Positions 7,833 through 18,400 of a DNA stretch of 64,000 bases are shown here, piece by piece (the first letter of the stretch is position 1; each line of letters opens with the position of its first letter). A program made the translations under genes and the position numbers. The stretch covers positions 1 to 64,000 of the forward strand of contig CAYYYF010000001.1 of assembly GCA_964475945.1 (NCBI GenBank), in the 5' to 3' direction. The notes beneath the pieces were generated by a model. It did no database searches. It worked only from the letters and a program-made list of their open reading frames with translations, and had not been told where the DNA came from. Source of the stretch: JBBIQH01 sp964475945. Its GTDB lineage: Archaea > Thermoproteota > Nitrososphaeria > Nitrososphaerales > Nitrosocaldaceae.

Positions 7833-8484
7833 ACTCCCTCAACCCATCTATCCCCTTACCCAAGTTAATAATCTTATCCTCTAATATCTTTACTGCACTA
7901 AGCAGTATATCCTTGGCACTCATAGAGCCCACAGACTCCAACTCAAGTATATACTCATCCTTGATTGCATCCACTTCTCTAGCAACTGCTATGGTAGTAG
8001 GTTGCCACTTTGCATGCATCTTCCCTATACCTAACCTTGCATATGCCTCTAACTTTATACGCTGCCCTTTAGCAAGTATTACTATGGGTATATCATCACT
8101 TACAGGCTTTACACTATCATCATCAGATATAAGATCCTTAGATGTTACTGTTATATTCTTCTCCTCAGCCCTTACATCTAGGTAGAATGTTACCTTACAC
8201 CTTGGACATCCTAGCTTGCTATTGCATTCACATGCATTTGGCATGTTGAATCTATTCAACGGGGTAGTTAATGGTATAAGTCCTAATCTATGCGCAAGGA
8301 TCTCATCATGCATTACAGATGAGTTCTCATATATTATAACATCATCTATAGCCATTATAGGGACCTCTACCATGGCTATCCTTCTTAATGCGTTGATATA
8401 CTGTATAGGATAGCCTGTGAACTTTACCACTATCTTTGAATCATTACTCTTGATTATATCTACTGCCAACTTGTTATATTGCAT
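7810..8484 (-). CDS. rpoD: DNA-directed RNA polymerase subunit D (Rpb3-like)
   Basis: Assembly-platform subunit that pairs with subunit L, like Rpb3 with Rpb11. The alpha-type motif NALRRIAMVEVPIMAI (31-46) and DEILAHRLGLIPL (60-72) are clear. C85, C87, C93 and C96 form a CxC-x5-CxxC loop at the same place as the zinc loop of eukaryotic Rpb3. With 224 residues there is no room for the extra ferredoxin-like 4Fe-4S domain found in Sulfolobus D (about 265 residues). It heads the cluster leading to rpsI. Confidence 0.95.
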   Translation of the reverse strand: MQYNKLAVDIIKSNDSKIVVKFTGYPIQYINALRRIAMVEVPIMAIDDVIIYENSSVMHDEILAHRLGLIPLTTPLNRFNMPNACECNSKLGCPRCKVTFYLDVRAEEKNITVTSKDLISDDDSVKPVSDDIPIVILAKGQRIKLEAYARLGIGKMHAKWQPTTIAVAREVDAIKDEYILELESVGSMSAKDILLSAVKILEDKIINLGKGIDGLREYAKPSIV

Positions 8485-8547
8485 AAGTAGACCACTTAAA
8501 AATCTATCTGAGAAAGTCTTATTATAGAGTAGTTAGTTCAATTATCA

Positions 8548-8970
8548 ATGCATGGATGGGTAAGTATAATAAGAAAGGTACTTACGCTTAAACCCCATGA
8601 GGATATGCTTATACCAAAGGCTAGTGTTAAGCATCCATTGGCTATTGGTTTTAAGCGCTCTATAGGGGAGCCTAAAGGGCAGAGTGCAGATTATAGGCTA
8701 AGGTTGATCGATGGTAGGAGTATACATGTTAGAGAGTATAAAGACTGCTATAAAGTGCATTGGGATATAGTTGATCCATCTGTAAACCCTATAAGGCATC
8801 TCAAGTATGATGCACCACACTGGTATAAGATGATACTGTATGCTACTGGAGTTGTAGGTAGCGTATTAACTGCGAGGGTTTTAAGGAGTAATCCAGTGCT
8901 AGGGTTATTTGGTATAGCATTACTTCTACTGGCAGAGTTGTCTATGAATGAGATGAATAAAATGAAATGA
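8548..8970 (+). CDS. Hypothetical protein with C-terminal membrane segments
   Basis: I do not recognise this 140-residue protein. Residues 1-90 are basic and mixed in character (a segment rich in K, R, H, D and W, with YRLRLIDGRSIHVREYKDCYKVHWD suggesting a beta sheet). Two hydrophobic helices follow at about 93-110 and 113-131, and the end is short and charged. It probably sits in the membrane with the basic domain in the cytoplasm, perhaps binding nucleic acid or a ribosome, but that is speculation. It lies alone between rpoD and rpsG on the opposite strand. Confidence 0.55.
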   Translation: MHGWVSIIRKVLTLKPHEDMLIPKASVKHPLAIGFKRSIGEPKGQSADYRLRLIDGRSIHVREYKDCYKVHWDIVDPSVNPIRHLKYDAPHWYKMILYATGVVGSVLTARVLRSNPVLGLFGIALLLLAELSMNEMNKMK

Positions 8971-9015
8971 ATAGGATTTTTTATTATTAAAGATAGGATA
9001 CTTCTAACATATCTA

Positions 9016-9612
9016 TTACCTAGATGCCATAGCAATCCTCTCCTGCTCATTCTTCTTCTTTATTGCGTAACTATTTGCATCGTTATTTGCTGCTAGTATT
9101 ATCTCATCAGCAAGAGCCTCCTCAATAGTCTTTAGGTTAGAGTATGCTGCTAACCTAGCACCTTCAGAGATGAACCTTAATGCAAGATCAACTCTCCTTA
9201 AGGGAGAGACGTCGACTGATACATGGTATACTGTTCCACCATATATTATTCTTGTAGTATCCTCATTAGGTGAGGCATTCTCTATAGCCTTAACTAGTAC
9301 TGCAATAGGATTCTTACCTGTCCTAAGGTGTATTATATCAAATGTTGTCTTTACTATGTTTATTGCTCTAACCTTCTTGCCAGCCATCCTACCAGTATTC
9401 TTTGCATACCTCTTCCCAAAATGCATTATACTATTAACAAGCCTCTCAACTATGTTAACCTCTGCCTTACCGAACCTCTTATGCTCATGTCTACCAAAGC
9501 TTACTGGTACTAGCATAGGCTTTAATGACACAACATTCTCTAGCCCTTGATCTGTAACCTTCACTTCTCTAAAATCCCACTTATTGAAGAGTAATAGGTT
9601 AGGTTCCTTCAT
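9016..9612 (-). CDS. rpsG: 30S ribosomal protein uS7
   Basis: Head protein of the small subunit that nucleates 16S rRNA folding near the E site. The archaeal fingerprint includes FGKRYAKNTGRMAGKK, AIENASPNEDTTRIIYGGTVYHVSVDVSPLRRVDLALRFI and a lysine-rich end. A GTG at 9621 is possible, but a strong Shine-Dalgarno site (GGAGGTGA, complementary to the bases just above 9616) sits ahead of the ATG ending at 9612, so I place the start there. It is the last gene of the rpoH-to-rpsG operon and touches rpsL. Confidence 0.96.
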   Translation of the reverse strand: MKEPNLLLFNKWDFREVKVTDQGLENVVSLKPMLVPVSFGRHEHKRFGKAEVNIVERLVNSIMHFGKRYAKNTGRMAGKKVRAINIVKTTFDIIHLRTGKNPIAVLVKAIENASPNEDTTRIIYGGTVYHVSVDVSPLRRVDLALRFISEGARLAAYSNLKTIEEALADEIILAANNDANSYAIKKKNEQERIAMASR

Positions 9613-9617
9613 TATAA

Positions 9618-10055
9618 TCACCTCCTTGGCTTCTCCTTCCTACCTCTAACAAGCTCAAGCAGTGATACACCGTTAACTTTTGATACCTTCCATCTTACTC
9701 CAGGTATATCTCCCATAGCCCTACCCATAGATCCCCCTATACCCTCTATTATAACCTCATCATGCTCGTCTATGTAGTTCAATGCGCCATCCCTTGGGCA
9801 GAATGCAGTAACAACCTTGCCATTCTTTATTAATTGTACTCTTACACACTTTCTTACAGCAGAGTTAGGCTGCTTTGATTCTACTCCTACCTTTTCAAGC
9901 ACTATACCCCTTGCTTGAGGTGAGCCTTCCAATGGATCTGCCTTTTTATCAAGCATTAGTACCCTACGCTTGAACCTCTTCTCTGACCATCTGAACCTTA
10001 GTCTCTTCCTCTTAAGTATCCTTGCTGCAAATAGACCTGTTGGTGATTTAGCCAT
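9618..10055 (-). CDS. rpsL: 30S ribosomal protein uS12
   Basis: Decoding-site protein. The diagnostic PNSAVRKCVRVQLIKNGK loop and the later DEHDEVIIEGIGG are present, and 145 residues is the archaeal length. Its end overlaps the GTG/Shine-Dalgarno region of rpsG, and it begins one base after nusA ends, showing tight coupling in the order nusA-rpsL-rpsG. Confidence 0.97.
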   Translation of the reverse strand: MAKSPTGLFAARILKRKRLRFRWSEKRFKRRVLMLDKKADPLEGSPQARGIVLEKVGVESKQPNSAVRKCVRVQLIKNGKVVTAFCPRDGALNYIDEHDEVIIEGIGGSMGRAMGDIPGVRWKVSKVNGVSLLELVRGRKEKPRR

Positions 10056-10056
10056 A

Positions 10057-10509
10057 TCAAGTAGTTATCTCTTGACCCCTTATTATAACATTTGCTACGC
10101 CAAAGTATCTCCTTGTTAGTATCCTTGCCTTCTCAACATTCCTACCCTCTCTGCCTACAGCTATTGCCTTCTTCTTAGGCTCAACCATAACGGTTACAAT
10201 CTTACCATGTGAGTTATGGTTGCTAACCTTAATATCCATTATCATATCTCTACCAAATATGTTCTTAACAAACTCTGTTAGATCATCCGCATGTTCTACC
10301 AACTCTATCCTCTTCCCAATTATACTCTGTAGCCTCTTTATAGTTGAACCGTTCTTACCTATTGCTATACCCATATCACCTTTATTTACTACAAATATTA
10401 CCCTCCCCATCTTCTCATCTATTATACAGTCCCTTGCAGTTACACTAGTTATGCTCTGAAAGAGAGACATTAACCTTAACTCATCTGCAGTTAATCTTAT
10501 CTCTGTCAT
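10057..10509 (-). CDS. nusA: Archaeal NusA-like transcription factor
   Basis: Compact RNA-binding factor made only of two KH domains, unlike bacterial NusA with its S1 and N-terminal domains. The KH loops appear as GIAIGKNGSTIKRLQSIIGKRIELVEH (first) and AIAVGREGRNVEKARILTRRYF (second). Length is 150 residues. It is placed between the RNA polymerase genes and rpsL/rpsG, the conserved archaeal position. Confidence 0.94.
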   Translation of the reverse strand: MTEIRLTADELRLMSLFQSITSVTARDCIIDEKMGRVIFVVNKGDMGIAIGKNGSTIKRLQSIIGKRIELVEHADDLTEFVKNIFGRDMIMDIKVSNHNSHGKIVTVMVEPKKKAIAVGREGRNVEKARILTRRYFGVANVIIRGQEITT

Positions 10510-10592
10510 ACCGCTTTATATCAAAGATAATGATTGAATGCCACATTTAAAGATAACACTCTACCAATTATCTAGTAATTTTTGTATTTATA

Positions 10593-11009
10593 TTAGAGTA
10601 TGGATGTCTTCTTCATGAACCAGAGGAAGAGCAGTAGTGGTATTAATAGCACTGCTATAAGCATAAGTATGGTAATTGTAGGATCAGATGTGTATACTAT
10701 GAATGGGAATGGGAGAACGACTATAATACCAGAGCCATTATTATTGCTGTCTTGTATAACATTACTATTTATTATAGAGGCATATGATACTATAATCATA
10801 CCTGTAACTATCATTGCAATGCCTATGAGCATGAGTGGTATGTTTAGAATATCCCTTAGCTGAGTATGCCCTATACCAGATGTGCTAACAAACCTGCACC
10901 TCCTACATAAACCATCATCATTGCTGCATAATGAGCATACTGGCCTGTTACATGCTATACAGTAATCGCTTGCAATACCATCACATATATGACATCTGAA
11001 CTCTCTCAT
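10593..11009 (-). CDS. Zinc-knuckle membrane protein, DUF131-like
   Basis: Unknown function. The N-terminus has four CxxC knuckles (C6/C9, C17/C20, C25/C28, C35/C38), enough for two zinc ions. Two hydrophobic helices follow at about 55-77 and 112-132, with a linker between them carrying GIIVVLPFPFIVY. That linker resembles the GIIFIGPIPIVF type segment of the small archaeal DUF131/TIGR00304 membrane family. Its ATG overlaps the end of the next upstream gene, a plainer DUF131 protein. The zinc domain probably faces the cytoplasm. Family placement is moderate. Confidence 0.65.
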   Translation of the reverse strand: MREFRCHICDGIASDYCIACNRPVCSLCSNDDGLCRRCRFVSTSGIGHTQLRDILNIPLMLIGIAMIVTGMIIVSYASIINSNVIQDSNNNGSGIIVVLPFPFIVYTSDPTITILMLIAVLLIPLLLFLWFMKKTSIL

Positions 11010-11236
11010 CTTAGGATCACCATACTTAAGAATAGCAATGCAATAATTATTGGTATTAGTATTAGTAATAGAGAAGATGCTTTAGAATCACGCCATATTA
11101 TGGGTATTGGGCCTAAGAGTATGAAGCCTGTAGTTGAGCCTAAACCCCTACTCCTTATAGATAGCATCACTACAACCATACCAACTATTATTAAGATGAA
11201 TCCAGTAAATACAAGTAGTCTAGTATCCAGCGTCAT
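11006..11236 (-). CDS. DUF131/TIGR00304 family small membrane protein
   Basis: A 76-residue protein with two membrane helices (about 8-26 and 54-74) around a short loop, TTGFILLGPIPIIWRDS. This is the layout of the archaeal TIGR00304/DUF131 family, whose role is unknown. It overlaps the zinc-knuckle gene by 4 bases, so the two are probably co-translated. The pair lies between rpl30e and nusA inside the RNA polymerase operon, which suggests constitutive expression with the transcription and translation machinery. Confidence 0.65.
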   Translation of the reverse strand: MTLDTRLLVFTGFILIIVGMVVVMLSIRSRGLGSTTGFILLGPIPIIWRDSKASSLLLILIPIIIALLFLSMVILR

Positions 11237-11306
11237 GAATTAATTTAGGTAAATATAGTATTTATGTCTTACAAAGTAAAAATAAAGGTATCTTTGTATC
11301 TCCTTA

Positions 11307-11606
11307 CTATACTATCTCCTTTGCTACAGCATCAAGATCCTCGCTATTAGCATCCTCTATAGATATCACTGATACTCTGAATGGTTTACCTACTAACCTA
11401 CCAAGCTCTACAGAGTTCTTATTTATATTATATACAAGTATACTATCTTTTATACTCTCTATCTTCTCTCTTACATCCTTACTTAAGGAGTTGGAGCATA
11501 TGATCAGTTTAGCATCTGATAGATGCTTTAATACCTCTTTACTGCCTATCCTATACGCCTTCTTCTCTACTGCATTTCTAATTATCTTTGCTAATATCTT
11601 GCTCAT
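11307..11606 (-). CDS. rpl30e: 50S ribosomal protein eL30
   Basis: Member of the L7Ae/L30e kink-turn RNA-binding family. Typical features are GSKEVLKHLSDAKLIICSNSL, followed by VELGRLVGKPFRVSVISIED; 99 residues is normal. It follows rpoA after a 13-base gap, the classical rpoA-rpl30e-nusA-rpsL-rpsG order, interrupted here by the two DUF131-like genes. Confidence 0.94.
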   Translation of the reverse strand: MSKILAKIIRNAVEKKAYRIGSKEVLKHLSDAKLIICSNSLSKDVREKIESIKDSILVYNINKNSVELGRLVGKPFRVSVISIEDANSEDLDAVAKEIV

Positions 11607-11619
11607 CTACTACACCCCC

Positions 11620-14600
11620 TCAACTCTCTCCATTACTATTACCTATCTGCATGTAAAGATCTATCATCCCTGTACCTACTGGGATAGTAGATCCAACTAT
11701 AACATTCTCTGTTACACCCTTTAGCATCTCTACCTCTCCTTTAAGTGCTGCCTCTGCTATTGTAGGTATGGTTATCTCGAATGCTGCCCTGGCAAGTACA
11801 CTTGTCTTAGTACCAGCAACGCCATGCCTACCTATCTGCTGCAACACACCCTTACTAGTCATTACATCAGCAACAAGCATTACATGCCTTATATCAACCT
11901 CTAACCCTTGCTCCTCTAGAGTATTCATAATCTCCTTAACAAGGGCATTCCTTGCAGCCTCTATGCCTAGAGTAGTATAGATCTCATAGATGTTATTTGT
12001 TGTAGTTCTAGTTCTATCAACACCTTCTATCTCAAGTACCTTCTGTAGGTTTGAACCAGCGGTCTGTATAACCCATTCATCCCCTTGCTTAACCACACTA
12101 ACCCTCTCTATATCTGGTATGCCTTTTATCTTTGTGTTAAGTATCTTGCTTTTTGCATTGATTATGCTCTTTGCATCTGCACCTGCTGGAGACCTTATTA
12201 CTAGTATGTTACCCTCAGCACTTACATTGAGCTTCTTCTTGGAAGACTTTAATGCATTAATAACTGTATCTATATCGCATCCTCTCTCATGCATCTTAGC
12301 CTCGCTGAGTGTTATCCTTAGCAGACCATCAAACTCATCTATCTCATAATCATCTATAAGATCAGCAAGTCTTGTAAATAGTATATTCCTAGCAACCTCC
12401 AATGCCTTCTCCCTAGACTTTGCATAATCCCCTAGCAGGTATATATCCATGGTTGGAGTCTCCGGCTTCTTCCTAGCATCAAGTAGCTCTATAAGCCTTG
12501 GGAGACCTAGGGTAACGTTCCTCTCCTTTATACCAGCAAAATGGAATGTTCTTAAGGTCATCTGCGTACCTGGTTCTCCTATCGATTGAGCAGCAACTAT
12601 ACCTATAGCCTCTGCAGGCTCAGCCTTTGCCTTATCAAATAACTCAACTACCTGCTTGCATACCTTCTCTACACCTTGCTTACTTAACCTGTTTTTGAAG
12701 AGCTCTTCCTGCAGCATCTCGACCATCCTAGGATTAAGGATGCTAGCATAGTTAGCAACTATAGCCTTTATCTCATCATCTGTAGCCTTTGTATCCTCAT
12801 CTATCAATGCTTGTGATGCTACTAAACGCTCCACATTAACTGCATTACCATGATCACTCTTTGCTGGATCTATACCATCATCACCATATGTTAACTGTAT
12901 TATGTTACCGAATGGATCCCTTACTGTACCATCATACTCTATCCTGAGATGCTCGAGTGCATTTATCAACCTCCTCTGTAGATATCCACTCTGCTGTGTC
13001 CTAACTGCAGTATCTACTAGCCCTTCCCTACCACCCATTGCATGGAAGAAGAACTCTATTGGGTTTAGACCATCCCTGAAGCATGACTTGACGAAACCTT
13101 TAGCATCAGGGTTTATATCATCCTGCTTAAAGTGTGGTAATGCTCTCCTCTGATAACCTCTCTCTATCCTCTTACCCCTTATAGACTGCTGCCCTAGTAT
13201 TGCTGCCATCTGGCCTATGTTAAGGGTTGATCCTCTAGCACCAGTGCTTGCCATTATAACCCCAGCATTGCTATCTGGAAGCGATCTATCTGCTGCCCTC
13301 CCAGCCCTATCCCTTGCCCTAGATAACTCATTCACTATCTGCAACTCAAGCGTCTCCTCAAGCGATAGACCCCTTATAGGCTGAAGTGTACCTTCCTTGT
13401 ACTGCCTTATAAGATCATATACCTTATCATAAGCACCTTTTATTATGTTATCTATCTCCTTCTTTGCCTCATCTGATAGCAAGAGGTCATCATAGCCATA
13501 ACTGAATCCATAGTGAGTTATGAAGTAGGTTAGTATCCTAAATAGTGAGTTAAGGAAGGATCTAGCGAATGATGTACCATAATCCTTTGCTAGCCTATGG
13601 AGTATGCTATCTGGCTCCTCCGCCCCTATAGATGCCTTATCTATAACACCACTGAGCATTACACCGTTCTTTATAACAACATCCGGCTCCTTGCTTATCT
13701 TTGCGCTCTTAGCCCATTTTGACATTAAGGTATAGTTAAAGTCATCAGGTAGCAATGCTGAGAATAGTTGCTTGCCTGTGTATACACCATTACCATTCTT
13801 TAATAGTAGATTCCTTTTACCATCCATTAATGAACCTATAACTACAAGGTCGCCAAGCTCATCCTTGCTTAGCCTAGTATCATCCTTGGTGAGAAGATAA
13901 GCTGCAGTTATAAAATCCCTTATACCCCCTATTATTGGTCCTCCATACCTAGGAGATATCAATTGATCATGCACTTGCATAAGCATCTTTGCCTCTGCTC
14001 TAGCCTCTACGCTCTGGGGTACATGTAGATTCATTTCATCACCATCAAAATCTGCATTATATGGTGGGCATACAGCGGGATGTAGCCTAAATGTTCTATA
14101 TGGTAACACTTTAACCATGTGTGCCATTATTGATATCCTATGCAGTGAGGGTTGCCTATTGAATATTACAATATCACCATCCATCAGATGCCTCTCAACT
14201 ATAAAGCCATAGGATAAGGACTCTACTATAGATGCCCTATCAGCAACATAATCAAGTCTGATCTTAACACCATCAGGCCTTATCACATAGTTTGCTCCCG
14301 GATGGTTGTTGGGACCATTAAGAACCAACCTCTTCAGCCTATCTATATTCCATGGCGATACAACCTCTGGTATGGTAAGCCTCTTTGCTATATCCAATGG
14401 TAGGCCAACCTCAGATATATCTAAGTTAGGGTCTGGTGATATTACTGTTCTAGCAGCAAAGTCTACCCTCTTACCAGATAGGCTTCCTCTAAACCTACCC
14501 TCTTTACCCTTAAGCCTCTGTGATAATGTCTTTAATGGTCTACCAGATCTATGATGGGCCTGAGGTATACCAGATACCTCGTTATCAAAGTAGGTTGTAA

Positions 14601-15435
14601 CATGGTATTGCAAGAGATCAACAAGGTCTTGAACTATTAGAGGAGGAGTCCCTGCCTCTTTACTCTCCTTTAACCTCTGGTTAACCCTTATTATATCAAC
14701 TAATTTATGAGTTAGATCATCCTCCGACCTTATACCGGTCTCAAGTATTATTGAAGGTCTAACTGTTACAGGTGCTACAGGCAATACCTGTAGAACAAAC
14801 CACTCAGGCCTTGCAGTCTCTGGATTATAGCCAAGTAGCCTTAGATCATCATCTGGTATGTTTGCTAACCTCTCCCTTATTACCATTGGTAAGAGTCTAT
14901 TCTCTTCTCCCTTCTCAGTCTTCTCACTGAATGTTGTTGGCTTTACAAGCACTATCTCATACTGCTCTTTGCTACAATATGGGCATATCTTGACCTTCTT
15001 TGCCTTATCTATTATTTCCTCTCTAACCCTCTCTATTGCCAACTGGGTATATTGCTCGTACTTGCTTAGCATCACTTTATACTCATTCAATTCATCTTCT
15101 GGTAACTTGAGTCTAGAACATCCTCTGCAAGTAACCTGTAGTAACTTGTAGACATCATCAACGAATGATATATGTAATACTGGTTCTGCTAACTCTATAT
15201 GCCCAAAGTGGCCAGGGCATCTAGCAGACGTGTTACCACATGTAGCACACTTCTGTCCAGGCTCAAGGACGCCAAGCCTACTATCCATCAACCCTCCTTG
15301 AACAGGTAAACCATCCTCATCATAAGTCTCTGGTGCGGTTATCTCTGTTACCGAGTATCTCCTTATCTCACTAGGCGACCATACAGCAAACTTTATCCCT
15401 GCTATAACCTTACTCATCTCCTCTGTAATACTCAT
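11620..15435 (-). CDS. rpoA: DNA-directed RNA polymerase subunit A, unsplit (A' plus A'')
   Basis: Largest, catalytic polymerase subunit. Most archaea encode A' and A'' separately; here both are in one 1271-residue frame, as in Thaumarchaeota and eukaryotes. Visible: N-terminal zinc clamp cysteines (CATCGNTSARCPGHFGH), a second CxxC...CxxC zinc site, the active-site NADFDGDEMNLHVP, the bridge-helix region FFFHAMGGREGLVDTAVRTQ, and A''-type EPGTQMTLRTFHFAG near the C-terminus. No intein or frameshift is seen at the A'/A'' junction (about residues 870-900). A GGAGGTGG Shine-Dalgarno site (complement of 15443-15450) precedes the ATG by 7 bases. Confidence 0.98.
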   Translation of the reverse strand: MSITEEMSKVIAGIKFAVWSPSEIRRYSVTEITAPETYDEDGLPVQGGLMDSRLGVLEPGQKCATCGNTSARCPGHFGHIELAEPVLHISFVDDVYKLLQVTCRGCSRLKLPEDELNEYKVMLSKYEQYTQLAIERVREEIIDKAKKVKICPYCSKEQYEIVLVKPTTFSEKTEKGEENRLLPMVIRERLANIPDDDLRLLGYNPETARPEWFVLQVLPVAPVTVRPSIILETGIRSEDDLTHKLVDIIRVNQRLKESKEAGTPPLIVQDLVDLLQYHVTTYFDNEVSGIPQAHHRSGRPLKTLSQRLKGKEGRFRGSLSGKRVDFAARTVISPDPNLDISEVGLPLDIAKRLTIPEVVSPWNIDRLKRLVLNGPNNHPGANYVIRPDGVKIRLDYVADRASIVESLSYGFIVERHLMDGDIVIFNRQPSLHRISIMAHMVKVLPYRTFRLHPAVCPPYNADFDGDEMNLHVPQSVEARAEAKMLMQVHDQLISPRYGGPIIGGIRDFITAAYLLTKDDTRLSKDELGDLVVIGSLMDGKRNLLLKNGNGVYTGKQLFSALLPDDFNYTLMSKWAKSAKISKEPDVVIKNGVMLSGVIDKASIGAEEPDSILHRLAKDYGTSFARSFLNSLFRILTYFITHYGFSYGYDDLLLSDEAKKEIDNIIKGAYDKVYDLIRQYKEGTLQPIRGLSLEETLELQIVNELSRARDRAGRAADRSLPDSNAGVIMASTGARGSTLNIGQMAAILGQQSIRGKRIERGYQRRALPHFKQDDINPDAKGFVKSCFRDGLNPIEFFFHAMGGREGLVDTAVRTQQSGYLQRRLINALEHLRIEYDGTVRDPFGNIIQLTYGDDGIDPAKSDHGNAVNVERLVASQALIDEDTKATDDEIKAIVANYASILNPRMVEMLQEELFKNRLSKQGVEKVCKQVVELFDKAKAEPAEAIGIVAAQSIGEPGTQMTLRTFHFAGIKERNVTLGLPRLIELLDARKKPETPTMDIYLLGDYAKSREKALEVARNILFTRLADLIDDYEIDEFDGLLRITLSEAKMHERGCDIDTVINALKSSKKKLNVSAEGNILVIRSPAGADAKSIINAKSKILNTKIKGIPDIERVSVVKQGDEWVIQTAGSNLQKVLEIEGVDRTRTTTNNIYEIYTTLGIEAARNALVKEIMNTLEEQGLEVDIRHVMLVADVMTSKGVLQQIGRHGVAGTKTSVLARAAFEITIPTIAEAALKGEVEMLKGVTENVIVGSTIPVGTGMIDLYMQIGNSNGES

Positions 15436-15456
15436 AGCATACCACCTCCTTGCATA

Positions 15457-18400
15457 CTACACCTTCTCCTTAAGTATAAGCCTAGGTAGTATATTAAGGC
15501 TCATTATCTCTTGTAGAAGTAACTTGAATGCATATGCAACAGTTACAGATGATACCCTTGCCTTATCACCACATACCCTGCATACATACCTCCTCTGCTT
15601 TGCATCATAATAGGTTATAAGACCACAACGCTCACATACGTATATCTCAGATTTATCTGATTCCTCTAGAAGCCTATCCTTCAAGAGCATTGCAGCACCA
15701 TAGCCTATCAAACAATCCCTTTCCATCTCACCGAACCTTAAACCTCCTCCTCTTGCCCTACCTTCTGTAGGCTGTTTGGTTAGCATCTGTACCTGCCCCC
15801 TTGCCCTTGAGTGCATCTTATCTGCTACCATATGGTGCAGCTTCTGGTAGTAGACTATGCCTATGAATATCTCTGCCTCATACCTCTTACCAGTTCTACC
15901 ATCATACATAACCTCCTTCCCTGTATACTTGAATCCACGCTGCTCAAGCAATGCCCTTACATCATCAACCTTCTCCCCATAGAATGCAGTGCCATCTATG
16001 AATATACCTGCAAGTGCTGCTGCTTTACCACTTATCGATTCTACGAACTGACCAACAGTCATTCTTGATGGGAATGCGTGTGGATTTATTATTATATCAG
16101 GTACTATACCTTGATCAGTGTAAGGGAGATCCTCAGGGTTTGCTAGAACACCAACTACACCCTTCTGACCATGCCTTGATGCAAACTTGTCTCCTATCTC
16201 TGGTATACGCATATCTCTAACCCTTACCTTGTATAATTTGCCTCCCTCTATAGACTGTGTCATGATAACCGTATCAACAACTCCTACCTCTGATGGTCTC
16301 ATGCTAACACTTGTATCCCTTCTATATGGACCCTTGATCTCAAACTCTCTATATTCCTCCATGAACCTTGGAGGGCTAGTTCTACCTATAAGCACATCAC
16401 CACCACTAACAACTGCCTCCTGCATAACAACACCATCAGCCTCAAGGAGTCTATAATATTTATCACCCTTGTAACCCCTGATATTTGCATCTGCTGAGGG
16501 TATCTCAAAGTTATCCTTCATACCTCCAGGGTACTGCTTAGCTTCTGCCTCATAAACCCTATAGAAGAATGACCTTGCTAATCCTCTATCAACTGCTGCC
16601 TTGTTTATAACTATAGCATCCTCTATATTGTAACCCTCAAATGGGAGAACAGCGACTATACAGTTTGTTCCAGTTGGTCTATCCTCTATACCTAGTAATG
16701 GTATGGCTCTACTCCTTACCAATGGTACCTGAGGATATACAAGGAAGTGCTGCCTAACATATGTATTGAAGTTCATCATTGGAGTTGAGAAGCCTAGGGA
16801 CTGCTTAGCCATCGCAGATTCATACGTATTCCTTGGGGATTGATTATGCTCTGGATATGGTATCATTGATGCAGAGACACCAAATATTGCTGCTGGGAAT
16901 ACCTCTAGATGTGTATGCTCCTTTGTCAAATCTTCTGGATATAATGCTATATAGCAGTTCTCTTCCTCATTTGCATCTACAAGCTCTATAAGCCCCTTGT
17001 ATAGAAGATCCTCGTAGGATATCAGTCTACGTCTTAACTTCTCTAATATCTCATTTGTTATACCATGGGTACCATTGTTAACAACTATCAATGGCCTAAG
17101 CACTCTACCAGCATTACAACTGATGTAAACCCTACTTGTAGCCCTTCGATCCTTTGGTTTATAAAGGTATATACCAACATGGGGATGCATCTTACCACTC
17201 CTCCTAAGGCTCCTTAACTTACTTACTAGTGTATCTCCATCCTTAACGAAGCCTACAAGTCTACCATCAACGAATACCTTGCTTCCATTGCTCTTAATCT
17301 CATCACTTGCATCTTGATGGTATACTACGCCATGCTCATAGAGCATCTCTATAACCTCTGCACTGGGCACTGTTACAGAGACTACTGCTGATAATGCTAG
17401 ATTCTTTACTAAGCCACAGTTGGAACCCTCTGGGGTCTCGCTAGGACATATCCTACCAAAGTGTGTAGGGTGCAGATCCCTGGCCTCAAAGTTTGGCTGG
17501 CTCCTACTCAATGGAGACTGTATCCTTCTAAGATGGCTTATCGTTGATAGATAGTTTGTTCTATCAAGTAGTTGTGTTACCCCAACTTTGCCCCTACCCC
17601 AGTTACCTGTAGCAATAGCATTATTCAACTTATCCGTTATTATCCCTGGTCTTATTGCAGCCATAACGGCACTTATACCTCTCTTCTGACCTGAGCGCTC
17701 CAACTGGTACTTCATATCCCTGATGAGGTTCCTGAACGCTGTTCTGAATAGATCAGCAAGCATCTGTCCAGCGAACTTGATTATCTTATTCCCATAGTGA
17801 TCCTTATCATCAGGATCTATGAGCCCTAACTTTAACTCTATAAGCTTGCATGCAGCCTCGCCTATGAACAATGCCTTATCCAACCTGCTATCTGGAGTCC
17901 TGCCTAGATGGGGTAGTAAGCCCCAGTCAAGTAGGTTCTCTGTACGCTTCAACTGGAACTCCTCGAGCATGTTTGGAGCAATCCTCTTGCTTATGTAGTC
18001 TATAGCCTCCTTTGTGCTTGCAACATCTGCTGCCTTCTCAAATGATGGCTCCAACTCGTTATATATCTCTGGCTTTAATGATACAGCGTCTGCTATCTCT
18101 TTATCTGATTCTAGACCAAGTGCACGCATAAGCACTACAAAGGGTATATCGATAGGTGAGCCTGAGACCTTCACCACTATGGAACCATCCTGCTTCATTA
18201 TAAGCTCTAGCTTTGTCCTATAGCCTACTATGGATGAGTATATCTTTGCTGAGTATACCTTAACCCCACTAACCTCCTCTATACCAACTATTATCTTGTT
18301 GTATGATAGATCCTCTAATCCAACTATAACACGCTCAGATCCATTTATTATAAAGTAGCCCCCAGCATCCTTAGGATCCTCATTACTCTCTATTAATTTG

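Noticed and set aside
11768..18223. Many open frames on the plus strand opposite rpoA and rpoB
   Set aside because: They mirror strongly conserved genes, have no recognisable domain and no promoter or ribosome-binding site; they are antisense shadows caused by codon bias.
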